Origin: Casuarius casuarius
Taxonomy: Eukaryota; Chordata; Aves; Casuariiformes; Casuariidae
Assembly (NCBI GenBank): GCA_003342895.1
Contig: PTFA01000112.1
Location: 983,052-1,047,051 of the forward strand
Length of the DNA stretch: 64,000 bases
Direction of reading: 5' to 3'
Shown here: positions 45,108-58,000 of the stretch, one piece after another
How the letters are laid out: each line of letters starts with the position of its first letter
Position numbering within the stretch: position 1 is the stretch's first letter
Translations under genes and position numbers: made by a program
The notes under the pieces: generated by a model
The model's database searches: none
Told to the model about the DNA's origin: nothing
The model's input: only the letters and a program-made list of their open reading frames with translations

Positions 45108-48100
45108 GTAGGTGCGCGGGCGGGGCCGGCCCTGCCCTGGCAGCGCGGCCGCGCTGCTCCTCCGCGAAACGGGCGTTGAGCCGCCTCCCCCCCCNGGCGG
45201 GGCTGGGTCTCGTCTCTCCGGTGCCTCCGGGGGGGCAGAGCAGGCTCGGACGCAGAACGGCGGCGCGGGGGCTGCAGGGCGTTTCTGCACTGGGAGCACG
45301 GCTGCCCGTGGCTCCGCAGATGCGCAGGCACAGCCCGCTGCCGGGGGGCTCCGCGCCGCTGCCGGGGGGGCCGGCCACCGCGCCCGGGCTGGCAGCCTCT
45401 GGGCGTTGGGGAACATCTGTTTGGCTTTGCAAGGCAAATGGCTCTTCGGAGACGTGCCTTTGAGCGCTGGAGAGATAGAGGGGGGTGATGTAATCAGATG
45501 ACATCAGCAGGTTTTTTTTTTGGTTTACTGTTTGGTCTTTGAGGGATTTAGGGTATTTTGCAGGAAGAGGAGTTCCTCTGCTATCGCCCAGGTGCGGGCA
45601 GGCAGCAGGGCCCGTGCGCTCCTCAGCACCATCGCGGTGATGCCGGCGGTGCCTGCTGCAGATGGGCTGGCAGGAGCTTTTCTGGCTCGCAGGGCGGAGG
45701 TGAGGGTACCGCAGCAGGGGTGCGCGGGCTCCGGCAGCAGGGAGGAGCGCACCCACTCCCAGCCTGGCTTGCACTTGCCGTTGGGGCCAGTCTTTCTTTG
45801 TTTAGGGCTCTAATTCCCTGTGCACCAGACCTTATCTACCGTTTAGTGCTACTGCGCAGCNTTTCTGGATCGCAGAAAAGCAAATGTGTTTTGCAGCAGC
45901 TTGGGCGTTCACCTGGCCCCTGCAAGAAACAGGATTTTCTGTATAATGCAGATTTGAGCCCTGTGAAAAGACACCTGTGCATTTCTGCGTGCTGCTGATT
46001 GCAGCGATGAGAGAGGAACAAAGTAAATCTAACGGCAGTAGGATAATGGGGTCCTCGGATGCATTTTTCCTAAGCTGCTGGAGTTTTGCTAGTGCTTTGT
46101 AGTTATTTGCCAGCATACTGGTGTTATTTCAGTTCTCACTTTATTTTTGGAGAGAAATACTCCAGAATGCAATCTGAAATCTGAGTCAGGCTAAGCTGTG
46201 AACTTGGGAAGAGATTTGTGACCCAAAAAACCCTGTGCTCTTCTTTAATTTCTTATTTTTAAGCAAAGAGGGAAGCAGGTCCCGTATAAGGTTCTATTTT
46301 TGCTCTTGAGGGGAATAACTGAGGCGGAGATCTGAGCAGTTTGCTGTAGGTATCACCATAACTGCTGGAGGCCCGTGTTGCACTGTAGAGATGAGTCCCT
46401 ACCCCAGAGAGCCCGTCCGTGGCGCTGCATGGCGTTCCACTGTGGCAACGAAGGTCTTTCCTCAAATGCATAGGTGTATGCATGTATGTCCAGGTATTAT
46501 ATGCTGAGAGTGTGGAACGGGTCTTGCATGACAGAGCACAGTTAATTATGAATTTGTGCCAGCCATGTTATTTGTGAATGGTGGAGGGGAACCAAGCTGT
46601 GAATACAAAGCACTCTGCTGAAATGAGAGTGANTATTTAAAAACACAAATATCCTTATTCGGTGTCCTTTCAGAGCAGGGATTTTCTTCTTGTGCAGCCT
46701 TGTCCCAGTCTACTCGCATCTGGCAGCAGGTACCAATTTAAAAGACTTACTACAGCTGCAAGTTTTGCCTTTACATTTTTAAAAAAATTTATCATAAAAG
46801 CCAATTTGTATAAATAGTTATGAAATGAAGTGTGCCTCTGAGAGGGCAGTACAATAGATTACATATAAATAAGGTGGCCTTCAGTAAAATCTTTTTTTTT
46901 TCTTTTATTTGCCGAGTCCAAAAAATGTGGTGTCAAAGAATGTGTGTTCATCTTCCTTTGTTGTATAGTCATAGGGTGATGCATCGTCTGGGGCAAGGGG
47001 ACTCTGGTCCGTGGGTAGGACTCTAATCGTTACCATATATGAACAGAAAATAACAGTAGATTGTCCACCTCTCTGATTCCCAAGGAATGACCTGTTAATT
47101 AGTGTNCTTGGGGCTGGATCCATGCACCACTGAAGCCAGTGGGAGATTTGGTGTTAGTCTCCACGTGCAGTGCATGCAGCCCCTCCAAGAGGGAGGAATG
47201 TCTTTTAGGGCCCTGGATTGGGAGAACCAGTTTCTGGTCTGGGGCTCTATGGCAGGTTTTCCAGTGAGATGAAGCTCCTCAGTCTCGTGATAGCTCAGTT
47301 CAGCACCGCCCAAGTAGAGATGGTTTCTCTTCTAGAAACCCCGGTACCACTGGACTGCCCTCTACGAGGGGTTCTCACTGTGAAGCTGGGCAGGCAGGCA
47401 AATGAAGCACTGACTAATGTCCCACGTGCAGAAGAGTAGGTGCTAGGTAAGGGGAAACCTAGCAATTTATCACAAGAGTGTATTGACTTGTGAACCAAAC
47501 AAGGNGAGCGCAGCTGATGGACACACTGCCAAAGCCCAAGGTGTTGCTGTGGGAGGAGTGCAGGTNAAACCTTCCAAACACCTGGTTAAGCTGGAGTCTC
47601 CTGGCACGCTCCTGCAGGACATGCCTCCCAGCTCATGCTGTTGCCTTGTGTGTGTTTGGGGTGTTCCTCGCGCTGTCTCTGGAGCTGGCTCCTGCTCACT
47701 CAGGCCCCTGTCTCCAATGTTCTTTGAAGTCATTGTTTCTCTTGAAATTGGGAGGATGAGAACCTCTCCTTCCCAAATTGATCTCTCCACCCCAGCAACT
47801 CACAAAGTTGTTTGGGGTGTGGGAGCAGAGACTACCTGGTGGATCCAGTTCTTTCAGTGGGTTTGAAATTACAGGGCTGTGCCTTTTGCATTCAGCTTGG
47901 TCCTTTTCTCTACTTCAGTGCGTTTTGAAATGGTCTGCTTGTCGGTAAAAACATACGTGTATGGTACTGTGTTTAGAGAAGATGCTGTGTGGAAGGTAGT
48001 TTGGCTGGGGGAATGGTTTCAGTGTGAGTCTGGGCATTGAGAACTCCTGAATTCATTGCATTTGTATCTCAGTTTTTGAGACTCTTATATCTTCAAACGT

Positions 48101-51100
48101 TATATTCAAACTTCTTTGCTTTGTTCTTAGAAAAAAGAAAGAAGCAGAGATTTTCATCATTCCTGGAACAGTAGATACCGTAAGTGCAGAGATGTCCCCC
48201 ACTAAAATGGCAACCGTACCCACATAGAGCATCATTTTAAGATTAACCTTCAAAACCTAGTATCACCTACCAGAGGACTTTGGCTAATGGAAATCCCCTG
48301 ATTCCCTGTTACTGTGTGCTGACTCTTCTTCTCCCCCTTTTCTCTGTTGTGCCTATGGAGAAGCAAACCCAGATGGGCTGACAAGAAATATGTAGACCCC
48401 TAAGAAAGTTATGCACAGAGGAACCTGGGATATTTCTAGCTGTTGTCTTTAACACACTGTGGACCACTTGGGTGCAGGCAGCTCCTCACGGCAAAGAGCA
48501 GATTAAGAGGAGGAAGGAGTGGTGATTCACATGTCTCGAGCTGGTTCAGAGTGACCATAACGTGACCTTTGATTTCTGTGTAGACANGTGTGTGGTGAAA
48601 ATTGATCAGCTGGGCTTTGCTGTATGTGATGAAAAGTAGCGTGTGAGGGGTAGGTCTCCTTGCACAGCAGCCTGCTCCTGGGCAGATCTTGGCTCTTATA
48701 GAGTCTCCTCCAAGTCTGTGTCAGAGCAGCTTGGAGGATTCATACGCGTGTTACGTGTTTGTAGCATTGCCGTCGTTCACCTAAGCGGGTGTTTTCCTTA
48801 AAATAACAGTTCTTGTAATCTTGTGATTTGGGGAAAGTTCTGCTTNCTTGTGCCTATGCTTGTACAGAAAAGCTGAGAATCCAGGAGGCAAACAGGGAAC
48901 CACTGACTTTCTACTTTAATTGTCTTAGGGTTTAGCCTATGATTTTATANTCAAGATTCTCTGAGTCATTGGGAGTGGCAATATGGATCTGTGTTCGTGT
49001 GCACAGTCTGTCCTGTTCTGTATCAGTTCAAGCTTTGGGGTGGTCGTGGTGAGGTTTCTTTCCCTAGCAGAAAGCAAAGTTGTGTTTGCAGCTGGTGAGT
49101 GGGATATTTCATCNCAGTTGGATAATCTTTCCCTGGGTCACGGATTGCCCTGGGAATGAGGCTGCTTCTCTCTGGCTGCCCATGTCACNGTCTCTTCCAA
49201 CCTGTGGTCTCCAGCCCTGGTCTTGCCTTCTGGCCACCAAAGTCTCCTTGCCAGAGAGGAGTAGTGAATTGGTCACAGAATCGGGAGGTAAATCCTGGAA
49301 ACACTCTTGAAGCAGCACCTCTCTGCTTGTTTTTCTGTCGTCCCAGGGTATCTTGGCCAGACGTAGCATAGGAGTGGAAGCTTCTGCTTCTTTGTAAAAA
49401 GCCTTATGGAGCTTGTGGAATTTTTCTTTTTTTTCCCCCTTCTTTTTGGCCCATTTGGAGGGCCACAGACCAACGTGCCTTTTGGAAACAGGCAAGGGCT
49501 CAGCACTCAGCAGCGTGTCGGGAGCTGGGTGCGGCTGCAGCAGGTCAAGAGGCTCAGCCCTGCGTGTCCTTCTGCTGCACATCTGTCTAAACAGTCCTAC
49601 TGCAGGAGGCCCCTGTGTCACACAGACGGGCTATTCTGGGCTGGGGAGGGAAGTCCATCTGGGGCACTTGGACTTCTTTTTCTTTTGGTTTTTTTTTCCT
49701 TCTTCTTCTTTGGCTTGGCTTCTGGGAAAAGGGCTGTAAAAGGAGGTCAGCACATGGGCTGCTTGGTGAAACAGAACTGCTGGAGAGCTGGGCACAGAAT
49801 CTGTCTCCTGCTGCTGCTGTTTCATCTCTTCAGTTATTTATGCTCCGAATGGGCATCAGTACAGGGCAGGGGAGGTGCAAGTCGCAGTCTGCAGTTTATG
49901 TAGAGGAGAAGTGTGTGTTTCCTGCACAAGGACTTACGCGAACTGCTCAGCTACTCATGCGTGTCCACAATTTCTGCTGCTCCTGGGTGAACTATGCAGG
50001 GCGATTTCAGGCACATTAGCCAAATTTCTAAGTGCTGCAGATGTTGTGGCCTGATCCCTGCTGATGTCAACAAAGTGAGAGCAAGCGTGGTTTAACCCCA
50101 GGAGATGCTTGTGACATGGTTGCTCAACTGCCGGCTTGCAGCCTGCTGGGGCGTTACAAAAGGTGGTTCACGGTTGCAGAGGTGACAATGTTACTGTCAT
50201 CCAAATGAAGGAGAAAATGGATCCCTGGATGCTTTTAGTCTCCAAGGTCAAGGAGTCTCTTTCAACCTCTTGAAACTCTCAGAAGTTATATTGGCTTCAC
50301 ACTGATGCCATTCTTCATTTGATTGTTCTAGCAATAAATGTAATGGGGCTGTGACTGTATTTTTTTTCTTCCCTTGAACAGCAGGTACTTGAGCTGCAAA
50401 AGCTGGTTTAGAGAGGGACAACTGGTGGAATTCCGGGTCTTCTAGATCCCGTATTGCCTGACCTCTGTTTCAGTCTAAGTTGCTGTCAGTTAAATACCCA
50501 ATAAGATGGACGTCCAGGAAATCCCGGAGAGATTCTACATTGAGCCGGCTGTTAGCTTGCTCTGCCAGGCCAGGTTGGCTCCTTGCTGTGTATCTTTAGA
50601 GCTTTGACAAATTAGTTTTAAGTGTTCAGTCCAAAGGGTTTCTCCAGCAGTTTTGGGACACCCTGCTACCTACAGCAATGGCTCCTGTAACCCTGCTGCA
50701 GTAGCTGCTAAGAAAGACCTGNGTGTGCTGAATCCAAGCCTCGAGAGTTCTCCGCATCTTTAACGCTTCTAGCGCTTCTTGCTGGGAAATCTCTTAGCTA
50801 AGCCAAGAGGGTTTCTCTCATCTCTTCTTCCCAGTTCAACTGACTTTTGTGTTGCTCGTTTCTGGATAGCAGAGTATGAACTGGAGGGCACCTTCTTTGC
50901 TTACCCACACAGCTTTCTTGCCTAACCAAGACTAGGATTTTACCCCCTTTCTGCCCAAGGCTGGGATTTCCCTAGGACAGTGAAACCACAAAGAATAATC
51001 CCCTAATACTCCTGAAGCAGACATTTTTGTGAAGCATATGCAAGTTGCTTTATCACATACTGGAATAATTCCCACGTGGGCTGGTTTGTGTGTGTGTGTC

Positions 51101-54100
51101 TCTACAGTGTGGTTAGCCTTGAAGCGTAGGGAAAAATGTTTGTCTGCCGTTACACATTCCTTTCCTCCCAAGGAGTCATCCCTGAAACTGTGAAGAGGTT
51201 TGCAGTCATCGTGTTCCCACAAGGATGTTCAGGAGCTGAAATTGTGTGCGGTGCCTCAGAAAAGCTGGGATGAGATCCCAGAGCATGTGCTCCTCATCAG
51301 TATGCGAGCTGCTGTTCATCCACAGCTTGCTCCCCCAGAAACGCTGATTAAAATGAAGAGGGGAGGGTGGTACTGAGTGTGCTCAGAGGAGGGGNTTGTG
51401 CGCACGATGCTGCCGGTGGTGGCTGGGCTGTGGGAAAGGAAAGGAGTCTTCTGTTGCTCCCACCTCACGCAAGAGTCCCTTATGTTTTGAGGGCTGATGA
51501 GTTAGTATCCTTAATTCCCCCTCTCATGTGAGTTTATTTCCAGTGCTTTAGGTGAGATCTACTATGGCCTGGCAATGCTCAGCTCTGGACTGCTGCCCCT
51601 TCCCTCGGTCTGTCGTGCCCAGCTCCTGCCCACGAGGCTGTTACCCCAGAGCACCGTCACGGCAGCCACGTGNGGGAGGGCGCTGGGAGAAGAGCCGGCT
51701 GGAGGGCCACGGGGATCGGCTTGCGGATGAGCAAAGCCTGGCTAAGCGTTGGCCGAGGGGAGCTGCAGAGGAAGTGAAAGTTTGCACAAGCATCTGGAAG
51801 GGTGTAACGCCAGGAGAGGGAGGAGAATTGTTTAGTTTCACTGGCTTTAGTACAACTGTCCCCTCCTGAAGTCAAAAAAAAGAGAAGTTGAGGCTGAAGT
51901 GCAGTTCCGGAGAGGAACGTAGCTATGCCACGCAGGACGGCACAGTGCAGGGATGCTCAGATGGCAGAAACCTCTCTGGATGCAGCTGGGCAGCTTCGAT
52001 TGCATCAGCCTGAGGCTGTGCTGCGGCAGGAGGGCCGAGGGAGGCTCAGAGCGAGCGCAGCAGAAGCACGGTGTGCTGGAGGGTCTCAGGCCGTGGTTCC
52101 CACGCTTGGGAGTCTGCACTTGCTGCATGGCAGGGTGTGAGCCAGGAGCCAGCGTAGTGTTAAATCAGTGAGAGGTGGGAAGCCCTTGCAGAAGTTAACT
52201 CCAGCTTTTCACTNACCGCTTCAGTTTGGGCTGCTTTTCTGCAGTTGCACTAGCTGACAGCAGTAAGAGCCTCTGCCAAGATCAAGATGTTCACCCTGAA
52301 GGAGACAGAAGTCGCGTGGTGGCTGACCNCTCTCTGCCTGCCGCGGCCATAGCGGTACCGTGTGGCTGCTCTGGCCCGAATTGCAGGGGGGCCGCGGTCC
52401 TTCCCCTGCCAGCTCTGCTCTGCTCCGCTCGGCGCTCTGCTCTTCGCGGGAACTCGGGGAGTGCCCTGTTTGCTACGAAGCTGTTACCGAGTGCGTCCAG
52501 GGCGTGTGCGGAGCTGGGATGGCCTGTCTCCGCCTGACCCCACCCCGGCTGCTGGTGCCGTTCTCGCAGAAGGACTTCTGGCAGAGGGAACCGGGAGCTG
52601 GGAACAGCAGTCTGAGCAAATAAACCGCAGGATCATGAGCGCTAGCTCCTGGAGGCTGGCCACGGGGCGCGAGGCCGTCCCGCTGACCCCTGGGCATTTT
52701 CAGTGCAGAACCGAGGGAAAAAAAGATCCACTAAGTCAGCTTGTGGGAAAAGAGGCTCCAAGGACTTAACGTCTTCCTTCTACTTTCTGTGAGGCAAAGC
52801 CCATGGCAGGGCAGACGTGGTCTGTGCTCCAGTGACTGCGTTTCATTTTTCCTTGCAGACCCCTGGTGTCTGGAGCTGTGTGAACACACAAAAGGGGCAG
52901 GCCAGGCCTTTTACTGCTTCAGTTTGTATTACAATTATTTTTTAAGATCGCTTCCCCGGCGAGTCACTTTGCTTTCAGCCTTTTGTATTGTCTCCTGGCT
53001 ATTTCTTCAGGGTGGGACCTGGTCCAGTCCTGCTTGCCACGCTGAGCTCATTCTTGCTGTGATACATGCGCATATGAAGTTGCTTCAACTTCTGCAGTCT
53101 TAGGTCCCCTTCTATTTTAAAATAAGTTACGTATGACGTAAATTACATATTCAGGTAAGATCTGAGTCGCCACATTAGGCATCTGCTACCTGCGCATCCT
53201 ACTGTCGTTGTCCCCTTGGTTGTGTTCCTTGTAGTTTAACGGCTCTCCTGAGTTTCCGTGTTGGGTGTTAAGTGATGTGTACTGGAAAGGTAGGCGAACA
53301 GTATCAGAAATGCCCATCTGGACCAGCAATAAATTCCCCCTGCCCAGGGCCTGCTGTCAAAACGTCAGCGAGATTTATGGTTCTTAGGGGCCTGCAGGTT
53401 CTCTGAGCTTCTTGCTGCTCGGGGCGCTGGTGCCAGCTGGGCTCCGGCAGTAGNGGAAGAAGCATCGCAGCCTCCCGGGAGCTGGCATTTGCCCTCTTTC
53501 ATAGGCAGCGGGGTGACTCGAGGCCGAGGGGGTTAAACTCCAAGGGAAGTCGCTGGCCTGTAGCAAAGCCTTGCTGCTGTGAGTGCGCAGCGCGAGGCCA
53601 GCGAGAGCGTGTCACCGCGGTGGCAAGAGAGATGCCATCCGAGGTGATCTCCCGTCTCCAGAGGCCGTGCTTGCGATCCCGACTGGTTTNTGCGGCACAG
53701 CCGGGGCAGCGCTGTCGCTGCCTTCGCTGGAGCGNGCAGAAGTGGAAACGCTCATGCCTCGCTCCCGAGATGAATACCTCTGCTGTTTGTCTGCTTGCTT
53801 TAGAGAGCTCTCCTTCCCTTGAAAGGAGCCCTTGGCAGAGGGTGTATTTATGAGGGAAGCGGGTACAGGGGAGGACAGTTATTTAACAGGAGTTGGTGCT
53901 TTTTCTGGGCAGTTAATCCAGGCACATGCTTGGGACGGACTCCAGCTCCGCTGAGCAGCCAAGCGCTCTGGATCTGCTCGGGGCTGCCAGCAGCCCTGGG
54001 GTGGACGCTTAAGCTCAGACCAGGCCCACGGAGGCGAGAAAGTCAGGGGTGTGTTTTCTACGTCCACTCCAGTACTGTGACACCGACCTGTTTGGGACCC

Positions 54101-54622
54101 TCCTAATCATCAGTGCTGGGAGCAGGAGATGTTTTCAGTGCAGCGGGAGCGTGTCTTCTTGTCACTTGAATAAGCCTTGTCTGGCCACGCTCAGCCCATA
54201 CCAGGTTCACAGGATTTGACTTCACAGCTCTTTAAACAAACCAAAATGGACTGGATGGAGCCCAGGGTTCCTCTTCCTCAGTGCCTGCTCTGTTCGGGCC
54301 GCTGGTCCTCAAACAGCAAGGCTGCGTGCCATCGCGTTGCTGTGTGATGGCATTATTTTCCGCAGCCCTCATTAATGCCAGTGAAAGCCTTGCTGTCTGC
54401 GGCGGCCAGGCCAGCCCTCGGCAGCTGCTNGGCGGCTCCGGTCAGTGCCAGGCGTTTTGCTGCCTGGTTTGAATGGCCGATGTGATTTGAACGGCTCCCT
54501 GCTCCTCCCNTGATCGCGCTGTCATGGGCAGGTGTCAGTCTATAGCACAATTGTTCTCCCAGTAAACAAGTGACGGTGTTTTTGGAGTTGTACTTCAAGT
54601 AGCGGCAGCGCAGCGTGTGGAC

Positions 54623-54690
54623 GGGGTTGCTGATGTGGGCTGTCTCGGGGCTGGTTGGGGTTGCTGATGTGGGCTGTCTNGGNGCTGGNT
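54623..54690. repeat. Two-copy 34-bp tandem repeat with clustered Ns
   Basis: The unit starts GGGGTTGCTGATGTGGGCTG and contains a second G run. The second copy matches apart from Ns at 54680, 54683 and 54689, with more Ns just after it. A longer, collapsed minisatellite is possible. Confidence 0.85.
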
Positions 54691-55046
54691 GGTCTGAAAG
54701 CTCNTGAACCACCTTCTCGNGTGTCTTTGCAAAGCCNGCGTGGGTGTTTCGGTGTGTGCCTGGTTCCTGTGCTGTGTCTCACGCTTGGAAGTGTTTCGTA
54801 CTGAAGTGTGTCCCTACAGGATGGAGCTCGCAGCACGGAGGTGGGCGTTTTGGTGGACACAGATCCCGACCGTCATGGCGGTGATCCAGGAAATGTCCGG
54901 GAGAGGCCCCTGCTGTCGCTGCCGCGGACACCCAGCGTGCANCCGAGGGCTGAGCTAACTCGTGGCTCTGGGAGATCCATGTGTATTTGGCACCCTGAGC
55001 CAGTCCTTTAGAGGTTTAGGGCTTTCCCATCAGGGCAAATAACTAC

Positions 55047-55069
55047 CTTTCTTTCTTTCTTCTTTCTCA
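55047..55069. repeat. CTTT microsatellite
   Basis: A short, slightly imperfect run of CTTT units directly before a CAG, so it also resembles a splice acceptor. No exon follows that I recognise. Confidence 0.8.
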
Positions 55070-58000
55070 GAAAATAAAATAATTAGGGCATCCACCCACC
55101 TCTTGGCTGGCATCCTGCAGTAATAAGCCAGCATGAGTTAGCAGTGGAGGAAAGCAGGTCTTCCTCATGTTCCTAAGGCAAAGGTTTACAAAGGAGTAGG
55201 AAAGGAAAAATCAGTTTTCCCACTTACGGCAAAATTACATCAGAGGAGGGTCCCATCAAAGTTTCTGAAAGGCAGGCCATGAATGTGGCCTGACGCTGTT
55301 GATTCAGTAACGTACAGCGGGAATAGGGTGTTGCAGAGGTGTGCAGGCGAGGGGGTGTGTGACTGCGTGTGCGCACAACCGGACTTCCTCCGACTGTGCC
55401 CTGGTCCTCAGCACTGAAGGTAGAAATCCTCACGTTACAGATTTTTGCCCTCTCTGGGGCAGGACACCGTNGGACCGGGGACTCGGAGGGCGCTGCCGGG
55501 CCTGGCCGGTGCGGGGTGACGTTCAGAGCCCAGCCGTGAGGGAATGGCGCATTTCCCTGCGAGGGGCAATGCAGGGAGAGCCCACGCTAGACCGTGACTG
55601 GAGAATAAATCCTGGAAAATAAATCCCAAAAGACTGCTGTTTGGCCTCATGAGNCGGACCCCAGGCTAGAAACCCAAGAAAATCCCTTTCCGTTCTGCNT
55701 GTTTGGTCCTGAGATTTCCATGGAGATGTTTAATTTGGATTCTTTAAAAATACTCAAGTGTGACTTTTTGTGCTGTACTGCAGGTCCCGAGAGCTGTTCG
55801 TGGGTATCTGATCTGATTTTGCACCCGTTCTCATTAAGGGCTGCGAGTGACATGTTAGCTCTCGGCCTGCCGCGGCTGTCGCTGGGGCTCACGCTGCATG
55901 TGTGCGTGCGGGGTGCTGTCTCTCACTTAACCTGTTGACCGAGCGTTGCTTCGTCCTGCCCTGCTCTTCTTTCTTACCCTTGTGGCTGTTTTCATTTCTT
56001 TTGGGTTGCCTCCTAGGAAAGCACAATTTAGCAAATGCGATTTTTCCACTACGTTGCTTCTGAGTTCTTTCTAATGTTGGGTATTGCTGTGCTCTGTGTC
56101 CAACAACCATAGCATTTACAGTCAAATGACTTTCTGTCTTGTCTAATATCTTCTTTAATCCAGCTTCATTTCTCTGACTTCCAGAAATCCATTATGATCA
56201 TTTCANAAGTGACATTTCCATGAACTCTACCTTTCCAGTGCCTGCTCCATTAACATCCCCCTTCTTACCCCTCAAGTACTTTCCAAAGCTTGTTGTTCTC
56301 AGGCAGAGCCCAAAAAGAGAAGAATGAGATCAGCAGTGCTNCTAAAAGAAATCCATGAGAATGAAGAATTTACAGTTAGCTATTCCTTCAGAGCAGCACT
56401 GTGTTAATGTGTCACTGTTAACATTTTGCTACAGGGCAAGTAGAGATTGTATTGATGACTCTGTTTAGATAAGCTTTAAATTATAGTGGAAATGAAGACT
56501 GAAATAGCAATAAGACCAGTGTCTCAGTAATATTGTCTGCAAAGAACAGATGTTCACTCTGAAGGCCGTGACTTTTCTGAACAAGGAGAGGGGACAAATC
56601 CCTCCCTCAATCTGGGAGAAAATATCATCCCTGAGATTTCTTCAGGATGATCCCAGTATTCCAGGTCTGTCCTGGTCAAACTGGGTTGTCTGGTCTGGCT
56701 GTGTTACTTTATACTGAATTATCACTGGTGAAATTTGCCAAAATGGCAGGTTGGGTTGTAAGCCCCATGCTTGGGAGGATCATAAAGCAGCTCTGATGTT
56801 CTTGCTCCTAGTGCTAAGCACAACGGGGCCCTGGAGCACGAAGGCAGGTGTCTGTGTGCTGATAGTCGCTATGAAGCCCTCCGCTGGGTCGCAGCCCTGC
56901 AGTTAGGCATCATGCCAGCCCAGAACTGGGGGCTGTCCCTGCCTCACATTAAACGATCCTGCTTGCCATGCCTCCGGGATTGTCCGTGTGTTCTGGATTG
57001 ACCAAGGAGCTGATGCGTTCGTCTGGCCTGTGCTGATGTTGTAGAGATGAAAGACAATAGATGAAACATCAGCTTTTCCACAAAGGCCACTGTGTAATAC
57101 AGTCNTTTTAAAGGCAAATCTTTCAGGCAGTTGATTTGCAGTAATACACATTTAAGGCCAGCTTTTTTTGTTGTTGTTTTTTTAAATAGGGATGAAAGCG
57201 CCTGGGTCCTTTGAAATTGAGAGGAGCTGAGCACCCCATGTTCTTACAGATCTCGTCCTGAGCAGGGAGCCTGTCCCCGTTCCCTGCCATGGCTGCTCTC
57301 GCTGATTTGAAATGCCNTGCAGCACGAGCTCTCGCCGTCTCCCATGAGCAAGCTGCTGCTGCCGAGGAATTCACACACCTGGTGCCAGGCTCACAGTTGC
57401 CTTTTATGTGCTGTGGTCCACGGATTATGTCCAGGAAAGGGGTTGGCGGAGGAAAATAGCTAGGAAAATACTGCAGGAGGTAGGTCCCAAGCAGCTCTGA
57501 ATGGCCCTTTCATCCTTGTCTCAGAAATCAGCAANAGCCATGGAAACAGAAACTCTGCAAAACTGGCTTTGAAGGGATCATGTCCNGTCTCCTCCCCACC
57601 AAAGCCCGTACATCTGGAGGAGGGAAGCCTATTTTGTGTGGCTCTGTTGCGCTGCTTGCGAAAGACCTCTTTTCTTTTCTTCTGACGCCTGAGTAAATGT
57701 TTCCCAAAGCACTTTCTGTGCTGGAGGTGGGCTGTTGGTGCAGAGCTGGTCCCAGTGCTAGCTCCAGGCCCACTGTGCACCTTGGTGGCCACNGGAGAGG
57801 GAGCTCAGCTGGTCTGCATGGAAGGGCTGTGTGAAGGACNTGGTTCATGGTTCATGTTGTTGCAGCGAGACGAGATGCAGATGCCAAGAGCTCCCAGCAT
57901 CCTCTCTTCTCAGCACCATGGCATACCTGGAGGGACGGGCCCATCTCNGTGAGCGGTCTCGCCGTGGTCTCATTTTTGGGACTGAAACTTTTACAATGGA

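Larger units (their letters stand above)
44282..45800 (+). promoter_or_regulatory. CpG island covering the septin 5 promoter and first exons (contains a gap)
   Basis: The sequence changes abruptly to GC-rich, CpG-dense DNA after a 13-G run at 44282-44294 and stays so until roughly 45800. The island surrounds the septin 5 start codon. There is no TATA box in the readable part. The transcription start and most of the 5' UTR probably fall in the 410 Ns at 44485-44894. Boundaries are approximate and judged by eye. Confidence 0.75.

Noticed and set aside
44266..45774. Several open frames of 211-442 codons on both strands around the gap
   Set aside because: They run through 410 Ns read as open codons and GC-rich DNA low in stops. 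Only the short septin 5 exons in this region match a protein.
49109..49621. 170-codon minus-strand frame
   Set aside because: It contains Ns and low-complexity Lys-rich sequence, has no family resemblance, and GC-rich DNA yields such frames by chance.
52841..52900. Acceptor-like TTTTTCCTTGCAG in the septin 5 intron as a possible exon 3
   Set aside because: The following codons do not read DIDKQYVGF in any frame, so it is not the expected septin 5 exon.
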